14,117 nt of DNA from Bacteroidales bacterium (GTDB lineage Bacteria; Bacteroidota; Bacteroidia; Bacteroidales; Bacteroidaceae): NCBI GenBank assembly GCA_004558535.1, contig SFCP01000092.1, forward strand, positions 1 to 14,117, given 5' to 3'. The notes under the pieces are model-generated. The model did not search any database and was not told the origin of the DNA. It saw nothing but the letters and a program-made list of their open reading frames with translations. Within the stretch, counting starts at the first letter, position 1. The number at the start of each line of letters is the position of its first letter. The position numbers were made by a program, and so were the translations under genes. Positions 1 to 10,799 of the stretch are shown here, one piece after another.

Positions 1-198
1 GGAGGGGAGATGTGCTATTATATCCAAGCGCTCAGGGAACGGCGCCGAGAGGCGGCGGGAATGAGCGGCAGGGACCTTGAAAACGATACAGGAAAATGGA
101 AGCGAACAAAACGACAGTTAATTCTGAAATGAGTTTTGACTTGGATCGCGGTAGTGAGTTGGAAGACTTACGACACCAGATAAACCAAGTTAAGGATT
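1..198 (+). other. 16S rRNA leader region
   Basis: This is non-coding DNA upstream of 16S. It carries the motif ACCTTGAAAA at 74-83. Close copies stand ahead of the other two rRNA genes, at 1990-1999 (ACCTTGACAA) and 4945-4954 (ACCTTGAAAA). That repeated placement suggests a shared transcript-processing or antitermination element, or that this leader derives from the spacer of another rrn operon. No open reading frame here deserves a call. Confidence 0.5.
16..21 (+). promoter_or_regulatory. Possible -10 box of an rRNA operon promoter
   Basis: The hexamer TATTAT is preceded directly by TGC, which makes an extended -10 element of the form TGnTATTAT. It lies about 180 bases before 16S, a plausible distance for an rrn promoter. 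The matching -35 box would fall just outside the left edge of the window, so this cannot be confirmed. Confidence 0.3.
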
Positions 199-1814
<1,616 letters not shown>

Positions 1815-1890
1815 GGGGGTATAGCTCAGTTGGGAGAGCGCCTGCCTTGCAAGCAGGAGGCCAGCGGTTCGAACCCGCTTATCTCCACCA
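1815..1890 (+). tRNA. tRNA-Ala (anticodon TGC)
   Basis: A complete cloverleaf of 76 nt with an encoded CCA end. The acceptor stem GGGGGTA pairs with TATCTCC with two G-T wobbles. The anticodon arm is CCTGC-CTTGCAA-GCAGG with anticodon TGC, and the T-arm contains GGTTCGAACCC. Its place between 16S and tRNA-Ile is the classic bacterial arrangement. Confidence 0.97.
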
Positions 1891-1894
1891 ATTT

Positions 1895-1971
1895 GGGTCG
1901 CTAGCTCAGTTGGTTAGAGCACTCGCCTGATAAGCGAGAGGTCGGTGGTTCGAGTCCACTGCGACCCACCA
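1895..1971 (+). tRNA. tRNA-Ile (anticodon GAT)
   Basis: A complete cloverleaf of 77 nt with an encoded CCA end. The acceptor stem GGGTCGC pairs perfectly with GCGACCC. The anticodon arm is CTCGC-CTGATAA-GCGAG, giving anticodon GAT, and the T-arm contains GGTTCGAGTCC. It follows tRNA-Ala by only four bases, inside the rRNA operon. Confidence 0.97.
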
Positions 1972-2085
1972 GGGGTTTTCACCCCACGCACCTTGACAAC
2001 TGCACAGCAAAAAAAGGACGAGAATAACGAGATTTAAAGGTTATTCAGGCCAGTTGCAATTTTATCGGAAACGAAAAAATAAGAA
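1972..2085 (+). other. tRNA-Ile to 23S internal transcribed spacer
   Basis: A gene-free spacer. It starts with a small hairpin, GGGGT/ACCCC (1972-1986). It holds the motif ACCTTGACAACTG at 1990-2002, common ahead of 23S in Firmicutes. It also has a 7-bp stem, GAATAAC/GTTATTC, near 2022-2045. Confidence 0.6.
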
Positions 2086-2095
2086 TTGGTCTCAG
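2086..2095 (+). other. 5' arm of the 23S precursor processing stem
   Basis: TTGGTCTCAG immediately before 23S can pair with CTGAGACTAA at 4871-4880, immediately after it, with nine Watson-Crick pairs and one G-T pair. This long-range stem would bring the ends of pre-23S together for RNase III-type cleavage. It also supports the 23S end coordinates chosen here. Confidence 0.7.
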
Positions 2096-4866
<2,771 letters not shown>

Positions 4867-4870
4867 GAAA

Positions 4871-4880
4871 CTGAGACTAA
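4871..4880 (+). other. 3' arm of the 23S precursor processing stem
   Basis: CTGAGACTAA pairs with TTGGTCTCAG at 2086-2095 across the whole 23S gene, forming the likely RNase III-type processing helix. Confidence 0.7.
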
Positions 4881-4959
4881 GTCAAAGCAGTTGGCAAAAG
4901 TCCTATAAGAGCTGTGCAGTTGTCAGGGTAGCGCGAAAGCGAGGACCTTGAAAAGAGAT

Positions 4960-5077
<118 letters not shown>

Positions 5078-5083
5078 TCCAAA

Positions 5084-5113
5084 GGAAAGCGGAGTAGAGA
5101 TACTCCGCTTTCC
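5084..5113 (+). other. Perfect 13-bp hairpin between 5S and tRNA-Asn
   Basis: GGAAAGCGGAGTA (5084-5096) and TACTCCGCTTTCC (5101-5113) form a perfect stem around a GAGA loop. No T-run follows (the next bases are GATATTCC), and tRNA-Asn begins five bases later. An RNA-processing hairpin separating 5S from the tRNA precursor is therefore more likely than a terminator. Confidence 0.6.
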
Positions 5114-5118
5114 GATAT

Positions 5119-5193
5119 TCCTCAGTAGCTCAATGGCAGAGCACTCGGCTGTTAACCGAGTTGTTGTAGGTTCGAGCCCTACCTGGGGAGCCA
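5119..5193 (+). tRNA. tRNA-Asn (anticodon GTT)
   Basis: A complete cloverleaf of 75 nt with an encoded CCA end. The acceptor stem TCCTCAG pairs with CTGGGGA with one wobble. The anticodon arm is CTCGG-CTGTTAA-CCGAG, giving anticodon GTT, and the T-arm contains GGTTCGAGCCC. It is the last gene of the rRNA transcript. Confidence 0.97.
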
Positions 5194-5194
5194 T

Positions 5195-5226
5195 CCCGCC
5201 GCAGTTTCGCGGCGGGTTTTTGTTTT
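5195..5226 (+). terminator. Intrinsic terminator of the rRNA operon
   Basis: CCCGCCGC (5195-5202) and GCGGCGGG (5209-5216) form a perfect 8-bp GC-rich stem with a six-base loop, followed at once by TTTTTGTTTT. This is a strong Rho-independent terminator two bases past tRNA-Asn. Confidence 0.95.
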
Positions 5227-5334
5227 ATATAGCTATTGTGTGCTTGCGATGCTGGCGTGTTTTCACAGCTCGAGCATGTACCCCAAGACGCAGTCTATTA
5301 TCCCCTACGCCGATGACAGATTGGAGAAGTGTGC

Positions 5335-6168
5335 ATGAATACCACGTTCAAGTATATGACGTTTAATTCCTCGTGCTCTTATGCTGGCTTGGCGAATATG
5401 CTGCTGCGATATGGCGTGGATACGCAGGATCGTGAAATTGCAAGGGATATGAAGCTGCCGTTTCTGTTTGCCTATGAGGAGGATGAGTACCGCGCGGGGC
5501 CAATGCTCCAAGGCGCGCAATGGTTTAATCTGTATCTGCATCCGCGGGGCCTTGAAATGCGGGAGACAGAGGTACCCGCACAAAGCGTGGCCGCATATTT
5601 GCGGCGGCAGCGCACGGCGATGCTGGGCATTCGGGGAATAGAAAACGGTAAGCACGCTGTCGTATATATCGGAAACAAACAGGAGAAGCTGGTGTTTCTC
5701 AACAATAAATGGGAGCGCGCGGACGCTCCCACACAGCTTCTCCTGACGGAACAAGCGCTTTTGTCCTATTTGGATGACAAGGTGATCATTGCTACTTTGG
5801 CGCCTGTTGCTCCTTGCACGGAGGATATCATAAGCCGCATGCGCCGTTCGATTACGGTTTTGCAACAAAACGCGAGCGAAATCTGCATGCTGTGTCAGGA
5901 GACAATGCCGGTCGCAGTGCTTCGCTCCCGAATGGATTCGCTATTTCGTGCGCTTCTGCTGGATGGTATAACCATGCTGAATTTGCTGGGCGAAAGCGAC
6001 TTGGTGGCGCGCCTGCTGCCTTTGCAGCGCGGTTTGCTCAACGCCGTGCGCAATGAATCAGCGGCAAACGTTTTCCTTGGGGACTATCTTTCGCCCGATG
6101 CGCTCACTGCTGCTGCGCAGGCTTATGCAGCGCGTATTCAGCGAGAGATTGATAACATGGGGAATTAA
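5335..6168 (+). CDS. Putative papain-fold (BtrH/C39-like) cysteine peptidase-like protein
   Basis: A 277-residue protein with no signal peptide or membrane segment. Its N-terminal half (about 10-160) looks like the papain-like cysteine peptidase fold seen in BtrH N-terminal or C39-like proteins. It has NSSCSYAGLANMLLRYG with a candidate nucleophile Cys14, then GKHAVVYIG with a candidate His107, then FLNNKW with Asn123/124, in the canonical Cys-His-Asn order. In the BtrH family this fold catalyses acyl transfer rather than proteolysis, so the reaction is open. The C-terminal third (about 165-277) is helical and not recognised. The ATG at 5335 is chosen because GGAG at 5323-5326 sits eight bases upstream. 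A GTG at 5329 is in frame but too close to that site. The gene starts 108 bases after the rRNA terminator and I found no clear promoter. Its stop overlaps that of the convergent gene that follows. The fold call is from motif order only. Confidence 0.6.
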   Translation: MNTTFKYMTFNSSCSYAGLANMLLRYGVDTQDREIARDMKLPFLFAYEEDEYRAGPMLQGAQWFNLYLHPRGLEMRETEVPAQSVAAYLRRQRTAMLGIRGIENGKHAVVYIGNKQEKLVFLNNKWERADAPTQLLLTEQALLSYLDDKVIIATLAPVAPCTEDIISRMRRSITVLQQNASEICMLCQETMPVAVLRSRMDSLFRALLLDGITMLNLLGESDLVARLLPLQRGLLNAVRNESAANVFLGDYLSPDALTAAAQAYAARIQREIDNMGN

Positions 6169-6764
6169 TAACAGCGATGGAGGCTGTAAGCAAGCTGGAT
6201 AGTGATATGACTTGCAATAAACTCCTTCATCTGTATTTTCATGGCAGATATCATAATTCTATTGCCTATGCTGTAGCCCACCAGTGAGCCGATGGCCATA
6301 GCGCCTGCATTGGTGCAGTGAACGGCGGCGTTTTCGATATTTACGTTTTTGATTTCACCAACGCTGATGCCGAACAGCCCGGCGCCGACGATGAATTGAT
6401 CGTTTTTATAAGTGAGATTGCTCACCGTATGGCCCTGTCCGTCGAAGGAGCCCAGGAACAGGGTGGTGCGGTTCTCCATGTCGTTCATATTGCCGAGGGG
6501 CCTCCAGTCCACGCCGGTCATGTCCAAATCGGCGGTCAGCACGAAATACGCGCCCATCGCGCCCATATAGCCGCTCTTGCTGCCGTCGTTTACGGTAGCG
6601 GCAAGATAAGCAAGCTGGTCTACGCTGGCAATCTGCCAGGGAGCGTCTGCTGTGCCGCTGCCGCCGGCAAAAGCGGTTTCCTCGGCCAGCGCCGGAATGC
6701 TCAGGAAGGTGAGCACCATGGTCAGCGCGCAGAGCAGAGACAGGATTTTGCGAAGCTGTTTCAT
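6165..6764 (-). CDS. Truncated secreted protein with GLUG-type repeats
   Basis: A 199-residue product. Residues 1-27 form a Sec signal peptide: MKQLRK, a hydrophobic core, then a likely cut after ALA. The mature part has the usual start of clostridial GLUG surface proteins: GGSGTADAPWQIASVDQLAYLA, FVLTADLDMTG, WRPLGNM, GSFDGQGHTVSNLTY and GLFG. Such proteins are normally several hundred residues or longer and export repeated beta-helical adhesin-like domains. Here similarity stops at GSLVGYSIGN. The last 30 or so residues (RIMISAMKIQ onward) look unrelated, and the stop overlaps that of the convergent gene. I read this as truncated or misjoined, and possibly a pseudogene. Start choice: the ATG at 6764 has AGGAG nine bases upstream. 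A longer version would need a TTG that overlaps the ribosome binding site. The ligand is unknown. Confidence 0.7.
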   Translation of the reverse strand: MKQLRKILSLLCALTMVLTFLSIPALAEETAFAGGSGTADAPWQIASVDQLAYLAATVNDGSKSGYMGAMGAYFVLTADLDMTGVDWRPLGNMNDMENRTTLFLGSFDGQGHTVSNLTYKNDQFIVGAGLFGISVGEIKNVNIENAAVHCTNAGAMAIGSLVGYSIGNRIMISAMKIQMKEFIASHITIQLAYSLHRCY

Positions 6765-6848
6765 TTGAAATATCTCCTTCAAAACGTATTTATGTCAACG
6801 TAGATTGCGAGGACATCGTAGTTGGAAACATTTAACCATTGCGCAAGA

Positions 6849-6868
6849 AAAAAGGCGTTAGCCTTTTT
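6849..6868. terminator. Hairpin with A/T flanks at the end of the decayed regulator gene
   Basis: AAAAAGGC (6849-6856) and GCCTTTTT (6861-6868) form an 8-bp stem around GTTA. Read on the minus strand, it carries the TAA stop of the regulator remnant in its loop region and ends in a T-run, as a short intrinsic terminator would. The structure is symmetrical, so it could act on either strand. Confidence 0.5.
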
Positions 6869-7215
6869 CCATACCCAGCAGATCCGCCCAGCCCATGCGG
6901 AAGAACCGGCGCAGCTGCAGCGCGTATACGATTGCTTCCTGCCGGCTTAGATCATGGCGGATTGTTTCGAACAGGCCGGAGTAAAAGACGTTCGAAGAGC
7001 ATATGCACCATCAGCGCGCCCGTCTGGTCGTCCGTCAGCGCGCCGCGGCCGGTGCACTGCATGAAGCGGAACGTGTATTTTACATCGATATCGATCAGAC
7101 TGTCGATCATCTTTTCATAGCAGTCCTTGTCGGAGCAGCGCGCCACCTCTTGATTGACGCTTATATCCAGCCATGGTATAATTTGTTTATTCAATAAGCA
7201 CTTGCGGGGGCGCAT
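6858..7215 (-). pseudogene. Decayed fragment, probably the C-terminal domain of a TetR-type regulator
   Basis: Two minus-strand reading frames join into one protein-like sequence. The upstream frame gives DKDCYEKMIDSLIDIDVKYT, then RFMQC and ALMVHMLFE. The frame one base over continues NVFYSGLFETIRHDLS, EAIVYALQLRRFF and GWADLLGMEKG, then TAA at 6858-6860. The switch lies near 6985-7005, where loss of two bases from GAAAAC would explain it. The helical composition and the ending F..GW..LLG resemble the ligand-binding half of TetR/AcrR regulators. No DNA-binding N-terminal half is present, because upstream sequence is taken over by the divergent gene at 7216. It is broken at the 5' end and frameshifted, so it is not functional as written. 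The TetR assignment is from memory of such domains, not from a search. Confidence 0.55.
7154..7182 (+). promoter_or_regulatory. SigA-type promoter for the kinase-ogt-HD cassette
   Basis: TTGACG (7154-7159) and TATAAT (7177-7182) are separated by 17 bases. The -10 box is extended by TGG just before it. Transcription should begin near 7190, giving a leader of about 26 bases before the ATG at 7216. The promoter lies inside the decayed regulator remnant on the other strand. Confidence 0.85.
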
Positions 7216-7773
7216 ATGGGCATTTTGATCTGCGGGCTGAACGGTGTAGGCAAAAGCACGATTGGACGGATCCTTGCACAGCGCCTGACATACGCTTTCA
7301 TTGATAGTGAAGAACTGTTCTTTTCAAAAGAAAATGCAGCCGATCCGTTTTCTAATCCGCGCAGCAAGCAGGAAGCAATCCGCATCCTTGAGGCAAAGAT
7401 TGCGGCGGACAATCATTTTGTGTTTGCCGCCGTGCGGGGGGATTATGGGGATAAGCTGATTGCGTCGCTCGATTATGCCGTGCTGGTCGACGTGCCAAAG
7501 CCAGTGAGAATGCAGCGCGTTTGGGAGCGATCCTACCAGAAATTCGGCGGGCGAATGCTTGATGGCGGCGATCTGCATGAAAAGGAGAACGCATGGTTTT
7601 CCTTTGTTAATGACAGGCCGGAGGATTATGTTACGAAGTGGCTAAGCAATATTGCCTGCCCTGTCCTGCGGGTGGATGGCACGATGCCTGTTGAAAAGAA
7701 CGTTGCGGATATTCTGACCTTTCTGGCGTCAAGATCATGCGCCAAAAAGCAGAATGGAGGAAAAAGACCATGA
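7216..7773 (+). CDS. Small P-loop NTPase, nucleotide- or shikimate-kinase-like
   Basis: A 185-residue soluble protein with a clear Walker A motif, GLNGVGKST, at residues 7-15 directly after a first beta strand (ILIC). An acidic strand follows (FIDSEELFF, 28-36), then VLVDVPKPVRMQRVWERSY (89-107). That segment resembles the R-rich lid of small kinases, where hydrophobic-Asp-Val-Pro precedes arginines that contact ATP phosphates. Length and layout match the adenylate/shikimate kinase class. The phosphate acceptor cannot be named. The C-terminal tail (SRSCAKKQNGGKRP) is basic and probably disordered. A GGGGG run lies five bases before the ATG, a fair ribosome binding site. This is the first gene after the promoter at 7154-7182. 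Its TGA overlaps the next ATG as ATGA, so translation of the two is probably coupled. Confidence 0.75.
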   Translation: MGILICGLNGVGKSTIGRILAQRLTYAFIDSEELFFSKENAADPFSNPRSKQEAIRILEAKIAADNHFVFAAVRGDYGDKLIASLDYAVLVDVPKPVRMQRVWERSYQKFGGRMLDGGDLHEKENAWFSFVNDRPEDYVTKWLSNIACPVLRVDGTMPVEKNVADILTFLASRSCAKKQNGGKRP

Positions 7774-8303
7774 TGTACACAATGCACTATGATTCCCCGC
7801 TGGGTGGCATTCTGCTGGCCGCGGATGATACCGGCCTGACCGGATTGTGGTTTGACGGCCAAAAGTACTTTGCAAATGAACTGCCGGCGGAGCATATCGA
7901 GCGGGAAACGGAGAGCCTGGCGCTTGCGAGGCGTTGGCTGGATGTTTACTTTACCGGCAAAGAGCCCGATTTCATGCCGCCGCTGCATCCCATTGGCTCA
8001 GGCTTTCGCCAGGCTGTGTGGAAGCTGCTCTTGGATATCCCCTATGGGCAGACAACTACCTACGGCCAGCTTGCCCGTTGCCTTGCGGTGCAAATGGGGC
8101 GCGATCATATGTCGGCGCAGGCCGTTGGCGGCGCGGTGGGGCATAACGAAATTTCCATTATTATTCCCTGCCACCGGGTGGTAGGAAGCAGCGGCAGCCT
8201 GACGGGCTATGCGGGCGGTATCGACAAAAAGGTAAAGCTGCTGGAGCTGGAACGGACGGATATGCGCGGCTTCTTTATCCCGGCAATGGGAACGGCACTT
8301 TGA
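7770..8303 (+). CDS. ogt: Methylated-DNA--protein-cysteine S-methyltransferase (Ogt type)
   Basis: A 177-residue suicide repair enzyme that takes the methyl group from O6-methylguanine, or O4-methylthymine, in DNA onto its own cysteine. The active-site motif IIIPCHRVVGS is present with nucleophile Cys134. Family marks around it are FRQAVWKLLLDIPYGQTTTYGQ (split here at FRQAVW and PYGQTTTYG), AQAVGGAVGHN and SLTGYAGGIDKK, followed by LLELE. The N-terminal ribonuclease-like half starts YDSPLGGILLAADD. Length is normal. The ATG at 7770 has GGAGG at 7756-7760, nine bases upstream. A longer form from 7737 would start inside the previous gene with no site. It overlaps the kinase-like gene by four bases. 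Whether the neighbours help repair is not shown by the sequence. Confidence 0.95.
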   Translation: MMYTMHYDSPLGGILLAADDTGLTGLWFDGQKYFANELPAEHIERETESLALARRWLDVYFTGKEPDFMPPLHPIGSGFRQAVWKLLLDIPYGQTTTYGQLARCLAVQMGRDHMSAQAVGGAVGHNEISIIIPCHRVVGSSGSLTGYAGGIDKKVKLLELERTDMRGFFIPAMGTAL

Positions 8304-8318
8304 AAGGGGAGACGGGCC

Positions 8319-8813
8319 ATGATTGTTTCATCCGCAATTGAAAAGATGATCGCCTTTTATCAGGGTAACCTGCACGATATCAACCATTTTCTCAAGGTGT
8401 GGGCGTTTGCTAAAACCATTGGAGAGCAGGATGGGCTGGATGATCAAACGCAGCTGACGCTGGAGCTGGCGGCGGTGGTTCATGATATTGCCTGCCCGCT
8501 GTGCCGGCAGAAATATGGCAATGCCAATGGAAAATACCAGGAGCTGGAAAGCCCGCCGCTGGTAGAGGATTTCTTTGCAGGCATGCCTGTTGAAAGAGAT
8601 ATGGCGGAGCGAATTTCCTGGCTGGTGGCGCATCATCATACCTATACCCATGTGGACGGCCTGGATTACCAGATCCTGCTGGAAGCGGATTTTCTGGTCA
8701 ACGCGGACGAGGGCGGTCTTGTCCGCGCAGCCATTGAAAACATGCGGCAAAGCGTTTTTCGCACCGGTGCGGGCGTTCGTCTGCTGGATAGCATTTATTT
8801 GCGGGAGCAGTGA
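8319..8813 (+). CDS. HD-domain metal-dependent phosphohydrolase
   Basis: A 164-residue soluble protein of the HD superfamily. Metal ligands can be traced in order: His23 (DINHFLKVWAFAKTIG), the HD pair His55-Asp56 (VVHDIACP), the histidine cluster 105-107 (VAHHHTYTH) and the closing Asp124 (LLEADFLVNAD). Stand-alone HD proteins of this size hydrolyse nucleotides, nucleotide monophosphates or cyclic nucleotides, and the substrate is not readable here. It starts 15 bases after ogt with AGGGGAG upstream of the ATG, so it is very likely cotranscribed. Together with the kinase-like protein and Ogt it makes a small nucleotide and DNA-damage-flavoured cassette, though that grouping is inference. Confidence 0.88.
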   Translation: MIVSSAIEKMIAFYQGNLHDINHFLKVWAFAKTIGEQDGLDDQTQLTLELAAVVHDIACPLCRQKYGNANGKYQELESPPLVEDFFAGMPVERDMAERISWLVAHHHTYTHVDGLDYQILLEADFLVNADEGGLVRAAIENMRQSVFRTGAGVRLLDSIYLREQ

Positions 8814-8877
8814 AGCGGGCAAAGATCCTTTTGTAAAAGGGGCAATTTCAGACAGATAGAAAGGTAGAAAGCGCTTT

Positions 8878-9903
8878 ATGCCGCTGCAAATCGTCAGAAA
8901 CGATATTACCAGGATGCAGGTGGACGCCATTGTCAACGCCGCCAATGAATCGCTGTTGGGCGGCGGAGGGGTGGATGGCTGCATTCACCGCGCCGCAGGC
9001 CCGGAGCTGCTGGCGGAGTGCAAAGCGCTGCATGGGTGCAAAACAGGCAGCGCAAAGATCACAAAGGGCTATCGATTGCCCTGCAAATACGTCATTCACG
9101 CGGTGGGGCCGCGCTGGCATGGCGGGCAGCGCGGAGAGCAGAAACTGCTGGTTGCCTGCTACCGGGCGGTGCTTGCGCTGGCAAAGGAATACGGCTGCAA
9201 ATCGCTGGCGTTTCCGCTCATTTCCTCCGGCATTTACGGCTATCCCAAGGATCAGGCGCTCAAGGCTGCGGTGGATACCATCAGCGATTTTCTGCTTGGA
9301 AACGACATGATGGTCTATCTTGTGATCTTTGACCGGCATGCTTATCAGATTAGCGGCACGCTGTTTGCCGATATTGCCGCCTATATCGATGAACGGTATG
9401 TGGACGAGCATACCGAGGATCGCTCCGCGCGCCTGCGCTCGATGAATGCCTTTCGCGTGGAAGCGTCCGCGGCCTGTGAAGCGCCCGTTTGCCAGGATGC
9501 AATCCAGCAATGCGCGGATTCCGCGCCCAAAACGATGTCTCTTGTCGATGCGCTGGGACGGATGGATGAGAGCTTTTCAGAAATGCTGCTGCGCAAGATT
9601 GATGAGCGAGGAATGACCGATGCGCAGTGCTACAAAAAGGCCAATATTGACCGCAAGCTTTTTTCAAAGATCCGTTCGGACAAAGAATATAAGCCCTCCA
9701 AGCCCACGGTGATCGCCTTTGCCATTGCCCTGGAGCTGCCGCTGGCGGAGATGAAGGATATGCTCATGAAGGCGGGCTTCGCGCTGTCCCATTCCAATAA
9801 GTTTGATATCATTGTGGAGTATTTCATTGAGCATGGCAACTATAACGTATTTGAAATCAACGAAGCGCTGTTTGCCTTTGATCAGAGCCTGATTGGCGCA
9901 TAA
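8878..9903 (+). CDS. Macrodomain protein with C-terminal HTH-like helical region
   Basis: A 341-residue two-part protein. Residues 1-170 form a macrodomain of the MacroD / O-acetyl-ADP-ribose deacetylase type. It has IVRNDITRMQVDAIVNAAN (ADP-ribose pocket, NAAN at 20-23), the glycine-rich catalytic loop GGGGVDGCIHRAAG (28-41) and the phosphate-binding loop PLISSGIYGYP (113-123). Such domains bind ADP-ribose and remove it, or acetyl groups, from modified molecules. After a linker (about 180-225), residues 226-341 are helical. They contain MTDAQCYKKANIDRKLFSKI, then KPSKPTVIAFAIALEL, then ALSHSNKFDIIVEYFIEHGN. The layout resembles an XRE-type helix-turn-helix followed by a helical extension, a tail I recall on other clostridial macrodomain proteins. 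The ribosome binding site (AAAGG, 14 bases before the ATG) is weak and the gap to the HD gene is 64 bases. It may share the upstream transcript. A hairpin with T-run follows. Confidence 0.88.
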   Translation: MPLQIVRNDITRMQVDAIVNAANESLLGGGGVDGCIHRAAGPELLAECKALHGCKTGSAKITKGYRLPCKYVIHAVGPRWHGGQRGEQKLLVACYRAVLALAKEYGCKSLAFPLISSGIYGYPKDQALKAAVDTISDFLLGNDMMVYLVIFDRHAYQISGTLFADIAAYIDERYVDEHTEDRSARLRSMNAFRVEASAACEAPVCQDAIQQCADSAPKTMSLVDALGRMDESFSEMLLRKIDERGMTDAQCYKKANIDRKLFSKIRSDKEYKPSKPTVIAFAIALELPLAEMKDMLMKAGFALSHSNKFDIIVEYFIEHGNYNVFEINEALFAFDQSLIGA

Positions 9904-9962
9904 GCTGTAAGCGCTTGCGATGTCGCTTGCCGTGCGACCCTTAAAACCGAATATCGAAGTAG

Positions 9963-10002
9963 AATAGGACTGCAAGGTGAAACGCCGGGCAGCCCTATTT
10001 TT
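9963..10002 (+). terminator. Hairpin with T-run before the VWA gene
   Basis: AATAGGACTGC (9963-9973) and GCAGCCCTATT (9989-9999) form an 11-bp stem with one A-C mismatch and a 15-base loop, and T9998-T10002 follow. It fits an intrinsic terminator for the macrodomain transcript. It ends only six bases before the GGAGG of the VWA gene, so it could instead control expression of that gene by attenuation. Confidence 0.5.
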
Positions 10003-10020
10003 ATGATGGAGGAATGGATG

Positions 10021-10680
10021 ATGAAGAAGAATTTGACGGAAATCGTGTTTATCCTGGATCGCAGCGGCTCGATGCGCGGGCTGGAGGGGGACACCATCGG
10101 CGGCTTTAACGCCATGATTGAAAAGCAGAAGAAAGAGCCGGGTGAAGCGCTGATTTCTACCATTCTCTTTGACAACGTAAGCGAGGTGATCCACAACCGC
10201 ATGCCGGTTCAACAGGTTGCGCCGATGACGGACGGGGATTATTTTGTCCGCGGCTGCACTGCCCTGCTGGATGCGATTGGCGGCGCGATTCATCATATTG
10301 AAAACGTTCACAAATACGCGCGGGAGGAGGACGTGCCGGAGCATACGCTGTTTGTGATCACGACGGACGGCATGGAAAACGCAAGCCGCAGCTATGATGG
10401 CGAGCGGGTTAAAAGGATGATTGAGCGCCGGAAGGAAGAGGATGGTTGGGAGTTTCTCTTCCTTGGCGCCAATATTGACGCGGTGGAAACCGCCAAGCGC
10501 TTTGGCATTGGCGCGGATCGGGCAGTTAACTATCATGCCGATCACGCGGGAACGCGGCTCAACTATGAGGTGTTGAGCGAAGCGGTTTCGGCGGTGCGGT
10601 GCAGCGCGCCCTTGGGCGCGGAATGGAAAGCGCGCATTGACGCGGATTTTAGCGTAAGACAGGATGAAAACAGGCAATAA
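10021..10680 (+). CDS. Von Willebrand factor type A (VWA) domain protein with intact MIDAS
   Basis: A 219-residue cytoplasmic protein that is nearly all one VWA domain. The metal-ion-dependent adhesion site is complete: DRSGSM (Asp13, Ser15, Ser17), the threonine in RGCTALLDAIG (Thr80) and the aspartate in VITTDGMEN (Asp116). VWA domains of this kind bind protein partners through Mg2+, and related bacterial ones are found beside macrodomain, kinase or tellurite-resistance genes. There is no signal peptide or membrane anchor, so it is not a surface adhesin. I start at the third ATG cluster (10021) because GGAGG at 10008-10012 sits eight bases upstream. The ATG at 10018 is nearly as good, while 10003 and 10006 precede or overlap that site. 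Pairing with the macrodomain gene suggests linked function, but the partner is unknown. Confidence 0.88.
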   Translation: MKKNLTEIVFILDRSGSMRGLEGDTIGGFNAMIEKQKKEPGEALISTILFDNVSEVIHNRMPVQQVAPMTDGDYFVRGCTALLDAIGGAIHHIENVHKYAREEDVPEHTLFVITTDGMENASRSYDGERVKRMIERRKEEDGWEFLFLGANIDAVETAKRFGIGADRAVNYHADHAGTRLNYEVLSEAVSAVRCSAPLGAEWKARIDADFSVRQDENRQ

Positions 10681-10754
10681 AAGCGCCTGAACCGGCGGAG
10701 GGCGCAATCAGGCGGCCATTTCGATTTGAAATGCTGGCTTTTCCACCTTTTGTA

Positions 10755-10763
10755 TGGTAGAAT
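10755..10763 (+). promoter_or_regulatory. Possible extended -10 promoter of the signalling operon
   Basis: TGGTAGAAT is an extended -10 element (TG, one base, TAGAAT), 37 bases before the sensor ATG. No convincing -35 hexamer lies 16-18 bases upstream. The shape matches the extended -10 at 7174-7182, ATGGTATAAT. Confidence 0.45.
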
Positions 10764-10799
10764 AAGGATTGCTGGAAGGGACGGTTCGGAGGTGGGGGA

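Noticed and set aside
8827..8840. Short palindrome CCTTTTGTAAAAGG between the HD and macrodomain genes
   Set aside because: The loop is too small and no T-run follows. It is not convincing as a terminator or operator.
9664..10707. A 347-codon minus-strand frame opposite the macrodomain and VWA genes
   Set aside because: It is a GC-rich shadow of two well-supported genes. The composition is unlike a real protein and it has no start signal.
10684..10714. Possible terminator after the VWA gene (CGCCTGA/TCAGGCG)
   Set aside because: The stem is only 7 bp with a 17-base loop and no T-run follows.
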